Positions 52,895-63,647 of a DNA stretch of 64,000 nucleotides are shown piece after piece (within the stretch, counting starts at the first letter, position 1; every line of letters begins with the position of its first letter). The stretch comes from Clostridium algoriphilum (lineage in GTDB: Bacteria > Bacillota > Clostridia > Clostridiales > Clostridiaceae), in NCBI RefSeq assembly GCF_020443705.1, contig NZ_JAIZZK010000007.1, positions 62,001-126,000 of the forward strand, given 5' to 3'. Made by a program: the position numbers and the translations under genes. The notes under the pieces were generated by a model. It made no database searches. It was not told the origin of the DNA and saw only the letters and a program-made list of their open reading frames with translations.

Positions 52895-54196
52895 ATGAGT
52901 AAAGAATTAGAATTTGCCCAAAATCTTATTGATTATATTTATGATAGTCCAACCGCTTATCATGCTGTAGCAAAGGCTAAGGAAGATTTATGCAAAGATG
53001 GATTTGTGGAGATTAAAGAAGAAGAGAAGTGGAACCTTAAAAAAGGTGGAAAATATTTTGTTACTAAAAATGATTCTGCACTAACTGCTTTTGTAGTTGG
53101 AAACGGAAAAATCGAGGAAAATGGTTTTAAAATTATTGGAGCACATACAGATTCACCCAGTTTTAGAATTAAACCAAAACCGGAAATGGTAGTAGATAAT
53201 ATATATGTGAAACTAAACACAGAGGTTTATGGTGGACCTATAATAAACACCTGGATGGATAGGCCCCTGGCAATAGCTGGACGGGTAACTCTAAGAGGTA
53301 AAAACATTCTATATCCAGAAACTAGATTAGTAAATATTAATAGGCCAATACTTATAATCCCAAATGTTGCTATTCATATGAATAGAGATGTTAATTCTGG
53401 TATTGAACTAAATAAACAAAAGGATACATTACCATTACTTTCAATGGTGAGTGGAGAATTTGAAAAAAACAATTACCTATTGACTGCAATAGCAAAAGAA
53501 TTGTGCGTAGATATCAAACAAATTATTGATTTTGATTTATTTCTTTATGAATACCAAAAGGGATCAATTATTGGAATAAACAATGAATTTATTTCAAGTT
53601 CGAGATTAGATGATTTAGCGATGGTACATGCTGGAATAAGAGCACTCTCTAAAACACCAGTTGCAGATGCAACTAATGTATTGGTCTGTTTTGATAACGA
53701 AGAAGTAGGAAGTTCAACAAAGCAAGGTGCTGACTCGAATATGCTAGTTAACATCTTAGAGCGAATTACAATATGTTTAGATAAAAATCGTGAGGATTTT
53801 TTGAGAGCTATTTCTAAATCTTTTATAATATCTGCCGATAATGCGCATGCACTTCATCCTAATAGTCCTGAAAAAAATGATCCAACGAATAAGCCTTACA
53901 TGAATAAAGGCCCAGTTATAAAAATTAGTGCAAATCAAAGTTATACAACTGATAGCAACTCTGATGCAGTTTATGAATTGGTTTGTGAAAAAGCAGGGGT
54001 ACCTATGCAAAAGTTTGTAAATCGATCTGATGCCAGGGGAGGTTCAACTATAGGGCCAATATCTTCAACTCATTTAAATATACGCTCTGTAGATATTGGA
54101 AGTCCAACTCTAGCCATGCATTCTATAAGAGAACTAGGAGGAGTATTGGATCATACTTATGTTACAAAGTCTTTTGAAGAATTTTATAAAATTTAA
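52895..54196 (+). CDS. M18 family aminopeptidase
   Basis: A 433-residue zinc aminopeptidase that removes N-terminal residues from peptides, forming large tetrahedral complexes in known members. The metal site is IIGAHTDSPSFRIKPKP, FDNEEVGSSTKQGADS (catalytic glutamate) and SADNAHALHPN, with the final HSIRELGG histidine. Start ATG 52895 follows TGGAGGA. Single gene with its own terminator. Substrate preference (acidic or other residues) is uncertain. Confidence 0.93.
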   Translation: MSKELEFAQNLIDYIYDSPTAYHAVAKAKEDLCKDGFVEIKEEEKWNLKKGGKYFVTKNDSALTAFVVGNGKIEENGFKIIGAHTDSPSFRIKPKPEMVVDNIYVKLNTEVYGGPIINTWMDRPLAIAGRVTLRGKNILYPETRLVNINRPILIIPNVAIHMNRDVNSGIELNKQKDTLPLLSMVSGEFEKNNYLLTAIAKELCVDIKQIIDFDLFLYEYQKGSIIGINNEFISSSRLDDLAMVHAGIRALSKTPVADATNVLVCFDNEEVGSSTKQGADSNMLVNILERITICLDKNREDFLRAISKSFIISADNAHALHPNSPEKNDPTNKPYMNKGPVIKISANQSYTTDSNSDAVYELVCEKAGVPMQKFVNRSDARGGSTIGPISSTHLNIRSVDIGSPTLAMHSIRELGGVLDHTYVTKSFEEFYKI

Positions 54197-54228
54197 TAAA
54201 AATAAACTTAAATCGATCAAACAAAAGG

Positions 54229-54256
54229 CTTACAATAATTTATTGTAAGTTTTTTT
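54229..54256 (+). terminator. Terminator of the M18 aminopeptidase gene
   Basis: A perfect 9-bp stem (54229-54237 with 54241-54249), loop ATT, and seven T residues. Confidence 0.9.
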
Positions 54257-54360
54257 GTTATTTTTACTAATAATTAAACAGTTAGTTGGAGATAATAATT
54301 TCAACTAGTCCTAAAACTTTACAAATATTATCAACAAAATGTGTTAAAGGGGTGTTTATA

Positions 54361-57300
54361 ATGCCATATGTTATATTAGGGGCAATAGTCGTGATAAGTA
54401 TTTTAATTTACATAGTGGTAAGAAAAAACTTGAGTTATTATCAAGAGGAAAACTTACTAAAAGATGTTCCAACTATAAACGTTAACGGGGAAGATTTGGA
54501 AAAACATGCCTTTGAAATAGCACGTCATTACTCTGATATCAAGAATACTAATTGCAAGAAAAAGCTTATTAGTAATTTAGATAGAAGTTATGAAAAAATT
54601 TTAAAAGGTTACGAGAACATTGATAAAGAAGGTAAAAATAAAAAAGAGGTATTACCTGCTGCAGAATGGCTCTTAGATAACTTATACTTGGTAGAAAAAG
54701 AGTATAAAAGTATAAAATATAATATGCCACAAACATATTATAAAGACTTACCTGTGATATACAAAGGAGTTATGAAGGGTTATCCAAGAGTTTACCATAT
54801 CGCTATTGAAATAGTATCTCATACTGATGGTAGGATGGATGAGGCTGTTATTGAAAACTTTATTAGTGCATACCAAAAAAATGCAGTACTTTCAAGTGGT
54901 GAACTTTGGGCTATTCCTATAATGCTTAGAATAGCTTTAATTCAAAATATTAGCAAGATAACGGAGAAAATTGTTAAAGTAGAGCAGGATAAAAAAGAAG
55001 CAGAGTTAGTTGCAGAGCGATTAATTAATGCTTTTACTGAAGGTAAAATTGGCACGGAGGTTTCTTTATTAAATAGTCAAAAAATCTCATTTACTTCTCA
55101 TTTTACAGAACGATTATTAAAATTGTTAAGAGATAATGGAATTGATTCTACTGAAGTTTATAATTATATAGATGAGAAGCTTAGTGCTCAGGAGATGAGT
55201 TCTGAAAGAGTTATAGCTTTAGAACATCAAATAGAAGCTAATTTTGAAATATCCATGGCCAACAGCATTAATAGCATAAGAGTAATTGGAGGCTTAAATT
55301 GGAAGGATTATTTCGAAAAACTAAGCTCTGTTGAGAGTACTTTAAGAGAGGATCCTTCTGGAATTTATAACAAGATGGATTTTCAATCTAGAGATGCCTA
55401 TAGACATCAAATAGAAAAATTATCAAAACACACAAAACTTCCAGAATCGTATATAGCAAAAAAAACAATTGAATGTTGCAACGCGAGTGAAGATTTAGAA
55501 AGTAACACTTATAAAAAGCATGTTGGCTATTACTTAATAGATGATGGGATTAATAAATTAAAAGAAGAAATAGGATATAAAAACATTGGGATACAAGGGC
55601 TTATAAATAGAATAAATAAGAATAAAGAAAATTATTATATAGGTACTATTATTATATTCACAATGTTATTAGGGTGTTTTATAATTATCAGTAGCTTATT
55701 GAATGATAATAACAAAGATTTATGGAGATATATTTTAGCAGGAATAGTTATACTAGTGCCATGTAGTGAGATAGTAATATCTATTTTTAATTGGAGCTTA
55801 AGTGTTCTAAGTAATCCATCTTTTATTCCGAAAATGGATTTGAATGTAGAAATACCAGAAAAATATAGTACGGTTGTTGTAATTCCAACTTTATTGAATA
55901 ATTCTAGTAGGGTAGTTGAATTAATAAATGACTTAGAAATATATTATTTAGCAAATAGACAAGAAAATTTATTCTTTGCTTTATTGGGGGACTTTAAGGA
56001 CAGTGATAACGAAAAAGAAAAGGAAGATAAAGAAATAAATGATGCAGGAATTTTAGCTATAGAATTATTAAATAAGAAATATTGTAATTCTGATAAGAAG
56101 ATATTCTTTTTCTTGAATAGATATAGGCAATACAATAAAAAGGAAAAGAAGTGGATTGGACTCGAGAGAAAACGTGGAAAACTTATGGAGTTTAATCAAT
56201 TTTTAAGAGGTAGTAAAAAGACTAGTTACAATGTAATAAGCAGCAATGCTGAGAATCTTTTAAAGGTTAATTATGTTATTACATTAGATGCAGACACAAT
56301 GCTACCAAGGGACGCTGCAAAAAAGCTTATAGGTGCTATGGCGCATCCATTAAATAATGCTGTTATAAATTATAGTAAAAAGAAAGTAATTAGAGGATAT
56401 GGTTTAATGCAACCAAGAATAGGTGTATCTATTCTTAGTGCAAATAAAACTTTATTTTCAAAAATATTTTCAGGTGAAACAGGCATAGATATATATAGCA
56501 CTGCAGTGTCTGATGTATACCAAGATATATTTGGAGAAGGTATCTTTACTGGAAAAGGGATTTATAATGTAGATGTGTTTAACTATATGTTAAAAGACCA
56601 AATACCTGAAAATACTGTATTAAGTCATGACTTGTTAGAAGGATCTTTTGTTAGGACTGCATTAGTTACAGATGTGGAGTTTATAGATGGATATCCAGCT
56701 TATTATAATTCTAGTTCTATGAGGTTACATAGATGGACTAGAGGTGATTGGCAACTATTGCCATGGCTAAAAAAAGCTTCACCATTAAATAAATTATCTA
56801 AATGGAAAATATTTGATAATTTAAGAAGAAGCTTATTATCACCTTCAATTACAATTTTGATTATACTTGCCTTAGGAGGAATATTGCCTAATGGAACAGA
56901 TAAATGGGTTATTGCAGCTTTTATTGCAATTTTATCACCTATTCTTTTTGATGTAACTGAAGCTGTGGTTTCTCCTGCTATAGGTATAAGTTTATCTGGC
57001 AAAGTACAAAATGGTAAAATGGCTATAGAACAAACATTTTTGATTATATGCTTTATACCTTATCAAGCATATATGATGTTAGATGCGATTATAAGAACAT
57101 TATATAGGTTACTTATAAGCAGAAAAAATTTATTGGAATGGCAGACGGCAGCTGACGTAGAAGTAAAATCAGGAAAAAAGCTTAAAAATTTTGTATCTTC
57201 TATGTGGGTTGGGAGTGCTGTTTCAATCTTAATTTTATTTCTATCATTTCATTCAAGTAGGAGTATTGGAATTCTTAGTATACCTTCATGTGTGCTTTGG

Positions 57301-60300
57301 TTTTTAAGCCCTATACTTGCATATGTAATAAGTCGTGATAGAAATGTAGAAACTTTGGAAATGCTCGAGGTCGAAAATATTTTCCTCAGAAAATTAAGTA
57401 GAAAAACATGGGCATATTTTGAGGATTTTGTTAATGAAGAAAATAATTGGCTTGGACCGGATAATTATCAAGAAGATCCACCTAATGGATTAGCTAATAG
57501 AACTTCACCAACCAATATGGGCATGGAATTAACATCAAACCTAGTTGCTTATGATTTAGGATATATAGGGATTATAGATTTTACATGCAGAGTAGAAAAG
57601 ATTATGACTTCAATGGAAACTATGGATATGTACAATGGTCATTTTTATAATTGGTATGATACTTTAACTAAGACTCCGCTTTATCCTAGGTATATATCAA
57701 CAGTGGATAGTGGAAATTTAGTTGGATACCTATGGATAGTTGCACAGTCGCTTGAAGAATATTTAGGCAATCCAATATTTAGTATTGCTAAAACTAAGGG
57801 CCTACAAGATATTACAAGGCTCGCTAGTGAAGAAACGGAAACATTCAATGATGCAAAAGAATTATATCATGATGTTATTCGAAGTTTGAACAATGATAAA
57901 ATTGATTTTGAATGTTTTAAAACTCTGCTTGTAGATATGTCATTAAAAACTGTAGAAGTAGAAAAAATAGTGGTAAATAAAGAATTATATTGGAATAAAA
58001 AACTTAAAAATGACGTGGCTCGATTCTTAGACGAGATAAATGAGTTTTTCCCTTGGTTTGATTATGCTTACGAAAAAAACTTTGATTCAGACCTTGGTAA
58101 ATCATTAAAAGATTTAATTGAAAACGCAACGCTAGTCAGTATACCAGAAAAAACAACCAATATATTAAATAGGCTCAATAGTAATTTAAAAGGTGATAAA
58201 TCCTTAGCAAAACTCAGAATTATGTTACAACAGACAAAAGAAAAATCTCAGAATATTATTAATACTATACTGAAATTAAAAGAAAGAATAAATTTAATGT
58301 CAGAAAACACTGATTTTAAAATGTTATATGACGAAGACAGAGAGCTGTTTAGAATTGGATATGATGTTGAAAATGATAGTTTAGGTAAGAGTTATTATGA
58401 CTTATTAGCTTCTGAGTCAAGGCAGGCTAGTTTTGTTGCCATAGCAAAAGGAGATGTTCCAAAAAAACATTGGTTTAAGCTTGGTAGGTCTATGACTCTT
58501 ATGGGAAAAAGTAAGGGACTAGTCTCTTGGAGCGGAACCATGTTTGAATACATGATGCCTCTACTTATAATGAAAAATTATCCAGATACAATGCTTGATG
58601 AAACTTACAAATCTGTAATTGGAGCGCAAAAGAAATATTGTTATGAAAGAGGGGTGCCTTTTGGAATCTCAGAATCTGCATTTTATAATTTTGATTTAAA
58701 TTCAAATTATCAATATAAGGCATTTGGAGTAGCTGGAGTAGGATTAAAGTCAGGGCTTGAAAATGAGTTGGTTATTGCACCATATTCTACTGTTATGGCA
58801 CTCCAAACTGATTTTAGAGGCGCTTATGATAATCTTATAAAACTTAAATCAGAAGGATTAGAAGGAATGTATGGTTTTTATGAATCCGTAGATTATACTA
58901 AAAGTAGAATGTCTAATGATGATTCTAAGGAAATTATTAAGTGTTTCATGATTCATCATGAAGGAATGAGCTTAATGGCTTTAGATAATGTATTATTAAA
59001 CAATATTCTTCAAAGAAGATTTCATGCTTTGCCAAAGGTCAAAGCAACGGAATTATTACTTCAAGAGAAAATTTCTAAAAGAGTAGTATACGATAGAAAT
59101 TATAATTTTAATGTAACCGGAGATCCTATAGGTAAACAAAAAATTATAGTTAGAAAATATACAACAGCAAAAACAGAAACGCCAGAAACACATTTAATAT
59201 CAAATGGAAATTATTCATTAATGATTTCTAATAGTGGTGCAGGATATTCTCTTCTAGATAAAACCATGATTTACAGATGGAAGGAAGATGTAACAAAAGA
59301 CAATACGGGTATGTTCGTATATATTAAAGACGTTGATGAAAACAAATATTTCAGTACAACTTATGAACCTTGTAAAACGGAAGGTGATAGCTATGAGGTA
59401 ACCTTCTCCTTAGATAAGGCAGAATTTACAAGGGTTGATAATGATATTACTACTCGAACGGATATTACTGTGTCTACAGAAGATAATTCAGAGGTAAGAA
59501 GATCATTCATTACGAATTATGGTACTACAAGTAAAAAGGTAGAGATAACTAGTTATTTTGAGGTAACGTTAGCTCATTATGATGCAGATATAGTGCATCC
59601 AGCTTTTGGAAATCTATTTGTGAAAACAGAGTATGTTGATAATCCTAGCTGTATATTAGCAACAAGGAGGCCTAGAGCGAAGGGAAAGAAACAACCTTGG
59701 ATTATGCAAACTGTTGCAACTTCTGGCTCGACTTTAGGAACTATTCAATATGAGACTAGCAGAGTTAATTTCATAGGGCGTGGTGAAAACACAATACATC
59801 CTAAAGCAATGAAATTAGATGCACCTTTATCTAATACTGTTGGAGCTGTACTTGATCCTATAGTAAGTATAAGAAGAAGGGTTAAGATAAAACCTGGTGA
59901 AACTTGTATTATAGCATTTACTACCGCAATAGCTGATAGTAAAGCCGAAGTACTTGTATTAGCTAAAAAGTATAGTCAGTTTCATAATATAAATAGGGTG
60001 TTTGAGCTTGCGTGGAGTCAAACCCAGGTAGATATGAAATATTTAGGTATAAAATCTACTCAAGCAAACTTATACCAAGTAATGGCTTCTAAAATATTAT
60101 TTTTAAATTCTACGATTAGGCAAAGAGAAGAATATATAAGAAGGGTAAAAAAGGGACAATTCACCCTTTGGGGATATGGGATTTCTGGAGACTTGCCTAT
60201 AATGCTCCTCATTGTACGTGAAAGCAAGGACAAGGACTTAGTTCGGCAACTACTGAACGCACATGAATACTTAAGTCTAAAAGGGTTAAAGGTTGATTTG

Positions 60301-62991
60301 GTAATAATAAATCTTCAAAAAACCTCGTATGATCAACCTTTGCAGACTGATATTAAGGATTTAGTAGGAAGTAGTCACTTAAGAGATAAAGAAAATAAAC
60401 CGGGGGGACTCTTTGCACTTAATAAAGTTAATATAATGGATGAAGATATAGAGCTTCTTATATCTATAGCTAGGATAGCAATAGATTCATGTAAGGGAAT
60501 GCTTGTATCTCAAATTCAAAATAATAGTAAGAGAATAGAAAAGCAACCATTGTTACAAAGTGTAGAAAATAAATTCACTTTTAAAGAGCATAAGTTTAAT
60601 ATTGAATCATTAGAGTATTTTAATGATTTAGGAGGATTTAATGTAGAAAAAGACAATTATACCATTCTGCTTAAAAATTTTAATAATACACCAGCACCCT
60701 GGATAAATGTAATTTCTAATGGTGATTTTGGATTTCATGTATCAGAATGTGGATCAGCTTATACGTGGCACCAAAATAGCCGAGAAAATAAAATTACTAC
60801 TTGGTCCAATGACTGGATTAGTGATGAATGTTCAGAAGCTTTATACCTGCGTGATGATATTCATGGTAATGTGTGGAGTATTACACCTAAACCTATAAGG
60901 GATAATGGAGAATACTTAATTGAGCATGGTTTTGGATATTCAAAATTCAGTCATGAAGCCTATGGCATTATGGGTGAAGTAACTATGTTCGTACCAATGG
61001 AGAAGAATATTAAATTGTGCAAAATAAAACTTAAAAATAATAGTAATATAGTTCGTGAATTAAGTATGACGTACTATGCAGAACTTGTAATGGGAGTTGT
61101 TCCTCAACATACAGCTCAGCACATTGTTACTTATCTAAATGAAGAAAATGAATATATATATGCTACAAATTGTTATAGTCAGCATTTTGGTAAATTAACT
61201 GCTTTCTTAAAATTATTTGGTGGCGAAAAGCAAAGCTTTACTGGTAATAAAAGCGAATTTCTAGGTAGAGGAGGAAGCGTAGAAAATCCTGAGGCATTAA
61301 AGAGAGTAAGACTTTCAAACAATGTAGGCGCAGGGATGGACCCATGCTTTGCAGTTACAACAAAAATTCATTTAGAGCCAAACGTGGAAATTGAATTAAT
61401 AGCAATGCTTGGTGAAAATGATAATTTAGATAATATAACTAATATTATAAAGGAATTTGAAGATTTTGAAAGAGTTGATTTTGAATTAGAATATGTTAAG
61501 AGTTATTGGAATAAGTTACTTCATACTGTGCAGGTTAAGACGCCAGATAAAAGTATGGATTTAATGTTAAATGGATGGTTAATGTATCAAACCATCGTAT
61601 GTAGATTATGGGCAAGAACCGCCTTTTATCAATCAGGTGGAGCTTATGGTTTTAGAGATCAGCTTCAGGATGTTATGTCTTTAAGTATGATTGAACCTAG
61701 TATGACTAGAAAACAAATTTTATATAGTGCTTCAAGGCAATTTGTTGAGGGAGATGTTCAACATTGGTGGCATCCAGTTGTAGATAGTGGAATTAGAACA
61801 AGATTCTCAGATGACCTATTATGGTTACCTTATGTAACTATGGATTATATAAAAAATACGGGGGATTTTGCTATTCTAGATGAAGAAGCTAAATATTTAA
61901 TGGATACGCCACTCGCTGATGGTGAAGATGAAAGATATAACATCTCAGGAAGTTCAGATTTTACAGGAAGTATATATGAACACTGCATAAAGGCCATAGA
62001 TAGAGCTCTTAAATTCGGTCCACATAACATCCCATTAATGGGAAGTGGTGATTGGAATGACGGAATGAGTACCGTAGGTAACAAGGGAAAAGGTGAGAGT
62101 GTATGGCTCGGATGGTTCTTATATGATATATTAAATGATTTCTTTGAAGCTTGCACATATAAAAAAGATGATGAAAGACTTCAAAAATATAAAGATATGC
62201 AAGAATATATAAGAACAAATCTAGAAGAAAATGCATGGGATGGTAATTGGTATAGAAGAGCTTATTTTGATGATGGAACTCCACTTGGTTCATCTCAGAA
62301 TGAAGAATGTCAGATAGATTCTTTATCTCAATCTTGGTCAGTTATATCAGGTGCTGCGAATAAAGAAAGAGCAGCTGTGGCTATGGATTCATTAGAACAC
62401 TATCTAATAAAAGAAGATAATGGGATGATATTACTTTTAACTCCACCTTTTTATAAATCTAATTTGGAACCAGGTTATATTAAAGGTTACGTGCCAGGAG
62501 TTAGAGAAAATGGCGGGCAATATACACATGCTGCAACTTGGGTAATTCTTGCCTTTGCTAAACTTTACAAAGGTAATAAGGCAGCTAAGCTATATAATAT
62601 GATAAACCCTATTAATCATACAAAGACCCTTACAGATTGTGAGATATATAAAACTGAGCCTTATGTAATGTCTGCCGATGTTTATGGAAAAAAACCTCAT
62701 ATAGGTCGAGGCGGGTGGAGTTGGTATACTGGAACCTCAGGATGGATGTATAGAACTGGAATAGAGGCTATCTTAGGGCTAAAACTAAAGGAGGGAAAAG
62801 GTTTTACAATTGAACCTTGTGTGCCAGATGAATGGTCACATTATGAGATTACTTATACAAAGGATAAATTTGAGTATGTGATTGAAGTTAAACGACAGGG
62901 AGATAAAGGAACTTGGCTTGATGGTAATTTATGTACAGACGGATTAGTTCCATTTGTAGATGGAGTGCACAAAGTACTGGTTATTATATAA
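54361..62991 (+). CDS. Cyclic beta-1,2-glucan synthase-like giant protein (GT84-GH189-GH94)
   Basis: A 2,876-residue membrane protein predicted to build, cyclise and trim beta-1,2-glucan. There is one N-terminal membrane helix, then a helical region, and two more helices near 425-445 and 455-477. The GT84 glycosyltransferase domain (about 490-820) has LDADTMLP near 643, HDLLEGS near 755 and RLHRWTRGDWQLL near 785, followed by a membrane block (830-990). The middle domain (1010-1535) begins RKTWAYFEDFV and has SPTNMGMELTSNL; it corresponds to the transglucosylating GH189 domain. The rest has two beta-sandwich parts (near 1600 and 2110) and an alpha-barrel GH94 phosphorylase-type domain with QLQDVMSL, GSGDWNDGMS (general acid Asp near 2562) and GRGGWSWYTGTSGWMYR. 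The frame extends 25 codons up to a TTG, but AAAGGGGTG spaces well with ATG 54361. Confidence 0.88.
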   Translation: MPYVILGAIVVISILIYIVVRKNLSYYQEENLLKDVPTINVNGEDLEKHAFEIARHYSDIKNTNCKKKLISNLDRSYEKILKGYENIDKEGKNKKEVLPAAEWLLDNLYLVEKEYKSIKYNMPQTYYKDLPVIYKGVMKGYPRVYHIAIEIVSHTDGRMDEAVIENFISAYQKNAVLSSGELWAIPIMLRIALIQNISKITEKIVKVEQDKKEAELVAERLINAFTEGKIGTEVSLLNSQKISFTSHFTERLLKLLRDNGIDSTEVYNYIDEKLSAQEMSSERVIALEHQIEANFEISMANSINSIRVIGGLNWKDYFEKLSSVESTLREDPSGIYNKMDFQSRDAYRHQIEKLSKHTKLPESYIAKKTIECCNASEDLESNTYKKHVGYYLIDDGINKLKEEIGYKNIGIQGLINRINKNKENYYIGTIIIFTMLLGCFIIISSLLNDNNKDLWRYILAGIVILVPCSEIVISIFNWSLSVLSNPSFIPKMDLNVEIPEKYSTVVVIPTLLNNSSRVVELINDLEIYYLANRQENLFFALLGDFKDSDNEKEKEDKEINDAGILAIELLNKKYCNSDKKIFFFLNRYRQYNKKEKKWIGLERKRGKLMEFNQFLRGSKKTSYNVISSNAENLLKVNYVITLDADTMLPRDAAKKLIGAMAHPLNNAVINYSKKKVIRGYGLMQPRIGVSILSANKTLFSKIFSGETGIDIYSTAVSDVYQDIFGEGIFTGKGIYNVDVFNYMLKDQIPENTVLSHDLLEGSFVRTALVTDVEFIDGYPAYYNSSSMRLHRWTRGDWQLLPWLKKASPLNKLSKWKIFDNLRRSLLSPSITILIILALGGILPNGTDKWVIAAFIAILSPILFDVTEAVVSPAIGISLSGKVQNGKMAIEQTFLIICFIPYQAYMMLDAIIRTLYRLLISRKNLLEWQTAADVEVKSGKKLKNFVSSMWVGSAVSILILFLSFHSSRSIGILSIPSCVLWFLSPILAYVISRDRNVETLEMLEVENIFLRKLSRKTWAYFEDFVNEENNWLGPDNYQEDPPNGLANRTSPTNMGMELTSNLVAYDLGYIGIIDFTCRVEKIMTSMETMDMYNGHFYNWYDTLTKTPLYPRYISTVDSGNLVGYLWIVAQSLEEYLGNPIFSIAKTKGLQDITRLASEETETFNDAKELYHDVIRSLNNDKIDFECFKTLLVDMSLKTVEVEKIVVNKELYWNKKLKNDVARFLDEINEFFPWFDYAYEKNFDSDLGKSLKDLIENATLVSIPEKTTNILNRLNSNLKGDKSLAKLRIMLQQTKEKSQNIINTILKLKERINLMSENTDFKMLYDEDRELFRIGYDVENDSLGKSYYDLLASESRQASFVAIAKGDVPKKHWFKLGRSMTLMGKSKGLVSWSGTMFEYMMPLLIMKNYPDTMLDETYKSVIGAQKKYCYERGVPFGISESAFYNFDLNSNYQYKAFGVAGVGLKSGLENELVIAPYSTVMALQTDFRGAYDNLIKLKSEGLEGMYGFYESVDYTKSRMSNDDSKEIIKCFMIHHEGMSLMALDNVLLNNILQRRFHALPKVKATELLLQEKISKRVVYDRNYNFNVTGDPIGKQKIIVRKYTTAKTETPETHLISNGNYSLMISNSGAGYSLLDKTMIYRWKEDVTKDNTGMFVYIKDVDENKYFSTTYEPCKTEGDSYEVTFSLDKAEFTRVDNDITTRTDITVSTEDNSEVRRSFITNYGTTSKKVEITSYFEVTLAHYDADIVHPAFGNLFVKTEYVDNPSCILATRRPRAKGKKQPWIMQTVATSGSTLGTIQYETSRVNFIGRGENTIHPKAMKLDAPLSNTVGAVLDPIVSIRRRVKIKPGETCIIAFTTAIADSKAEVLVLAKKYSQFHNINRVFELAWSQTQVDMKYLGIKSTQANLYQVMASKILFLNSTIRQREEYIRRVKKGQFTLWGYGISGDLPIMLLIVRESKDKDLVRQLLNAHEYLSLKGLKVDLVIINLQKTSYDQPLQTDIKDLVGSSHLRDKENKPGGLFALNKVNIMDEDIELLISIARIAIDSCKGMLVSQIQNNSKRIEKQPLLQSVENKFTFKEHKFNIESLEYFNDLGGFNVEKDNYTILLKNFNNTPAPWINVISNGDFGFHVSECGSAYTWHQNSRENKITTWSNDWISDECSEALYLRDDIHGNVWSITPKPIRDNGEYLIEHGFGYSKFSHEAYGIMGEVTMFVPMEKNIKLCKIKLKNNSNIVRELSMTYYAELVMGVVPQHTAQHIVTYLNEENEYIYATNCYSQHFGKLTAFLKLFGGEKQSFTGNKSEFLGRGGSVENPEALKRVRLSNNVGAGMDPCFAVTTKIHLEPNVEIELIAMLGENDNLDNITNIIKEFEDFERVDFELEYVKSYWNKLLHTVQVKTPDKSMDLMLNGWLMYQTIVCRLWARTAFYQSGGAYGFRDQLQDVMSLSMIEPSMTRKQILYSASRQFVEGDVQHWWHPVVDSGIRTRFSDDLLWLPYVTMDYIKNTGDFAILDEEAKYLMDTPLADGEDERYNISGSSDFTGSIYEHCIKAIDRALKFGPHNIPLMGSGDWNDGMSTVGNKGKGESVWLGWFLYDILNDFFEACTYKKDDERLQKYKDMQEYIRTNLEENAWDGNWYRRAYFDDGTPLGSSQNEECQIDSLSQSWSVISGAANKERAAVAMDSLEHYLIKEDNGMILLLTPPFYKSNLEPGYIKGYVPGVRENGGQYTHAATWVILAFAKLYKGNKAAKLYNMINPINHTKTLTDCEIYKTEPYVMSADVYGKKPHIGRGGWSWYTGTSGWMYRTGIEAILGLKLKEGKGFTIEPCVPDEWSHYEITYTKDKFEYVIEVKRQGDKGTWLDGNLCTDGLVPFVDGVHKVLVII

Positions 62992-63035
62992 AAAAAACAG
63001 ATGACTTCTAAAAAGAAGTCATCTGTTTTTTTTTA
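62992..63035. terminator. Bidirectional terminator after the glucan synthase gene
   Basis: A long stem with AGATGACTTCT paired to AGAAGTCATCT (around 62999-63024), loop AAAA, flanked by A and T runs on either side, so it can serve both converging genes. Confidence 0.92.
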
Positions 63036-63040
63036 AGGAA

Positions 63041-63262
63041 TTAATCGTTTATATCATAAAGATCCTCATCATAAAGTTCTTCGCCACCAAAATAGGTATA
63101 GTCAAATTCAACATTAGATATATTCATAGAAACTATAGGATCAGTTACTGGGTCTGGTAACATAGTAGAATCTGTTTCAGAATAAGACCTTAAATCTTTG
63201 GGTTCAAGTTCATAAAAATCCCTTTGGTGTGGTGCATACATTGTTGCATTATCTTTAGACAT
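63041..63262 (-). CDS. Small acidic protein of unknown function
   Basis: A 73-residue protein, strongly acidic at its C-terminus (GGEELYDEDLYDIND) and rich in Asp, Tyr and Pro, without cysteine, signal peptide or membrane segment. The frame extends eight codons further upstream (63286), but GGGAGG sits just before the ATG at 63262, which is the likely start. It is convergent with the glucan synthase gene and shares its terminator. I do not recognise the family. A good ribosome-binding site and terminator argue that it is a real gene. Confidence 0.6.
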   Translation of the reverse strand: MSKDNATMYAPHQRDFYELEPKDLRSYSETDSTMLPDPVTDPIVSMNISNVEFDYTYFGGEELYDEDLYDIND

Positions 63263-63310
63263 ATTATTACCTCCCTTTATAAACATATATAATAAATTAT
63301 TTAAATGTAG

Positions 63311-63331
63311 ATAATAAAATAATTTTATTAT
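63311..63331. promoter_or_regulatory. AT palindrome in the gap before the desulfoferrodoxin gene
   Basis: ATAATAAAAT and ATTTTATTAT form a perfect 10-bp inverted repeat with one central base. It lies in the 385-bp divergent gap (63263-63647) between the small acidic gene and the desulfoferrodoxin gene. The same gap has a possible promoter for the latter, TTGCAT (63475-63480) and TATAAT (63500-63505) with 19 bases between. In DNA this AT-rich the palindrome may be chance. Confidence 0.3.
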
Positions 63332-63647
63332 TTTATTATTATATGTTTATAACATTTAGTGTTCCACATAACAGAGAAAAAAATAACAGTAATATTAGGT
63401 TTATATAAGTAAAAATTAACAAAATGTCATTTCTGATAAATCTTTATTTTATTCAATTTAAATAAGTATTATGGTTGCATATAAGAAATTAGGTTAGAAT
63501 ATAATATATAGGTAAATAAAATTTTCTTAAAATAAAGGAAATTTTGAGTGAATGTAGAATATATAGAATTACTATCAATAAATAACTATTATATATTAAA
63601 AAATATATATTAGTCCTATTGGGTTCTAAATTTAAGGAGGGATAAAG

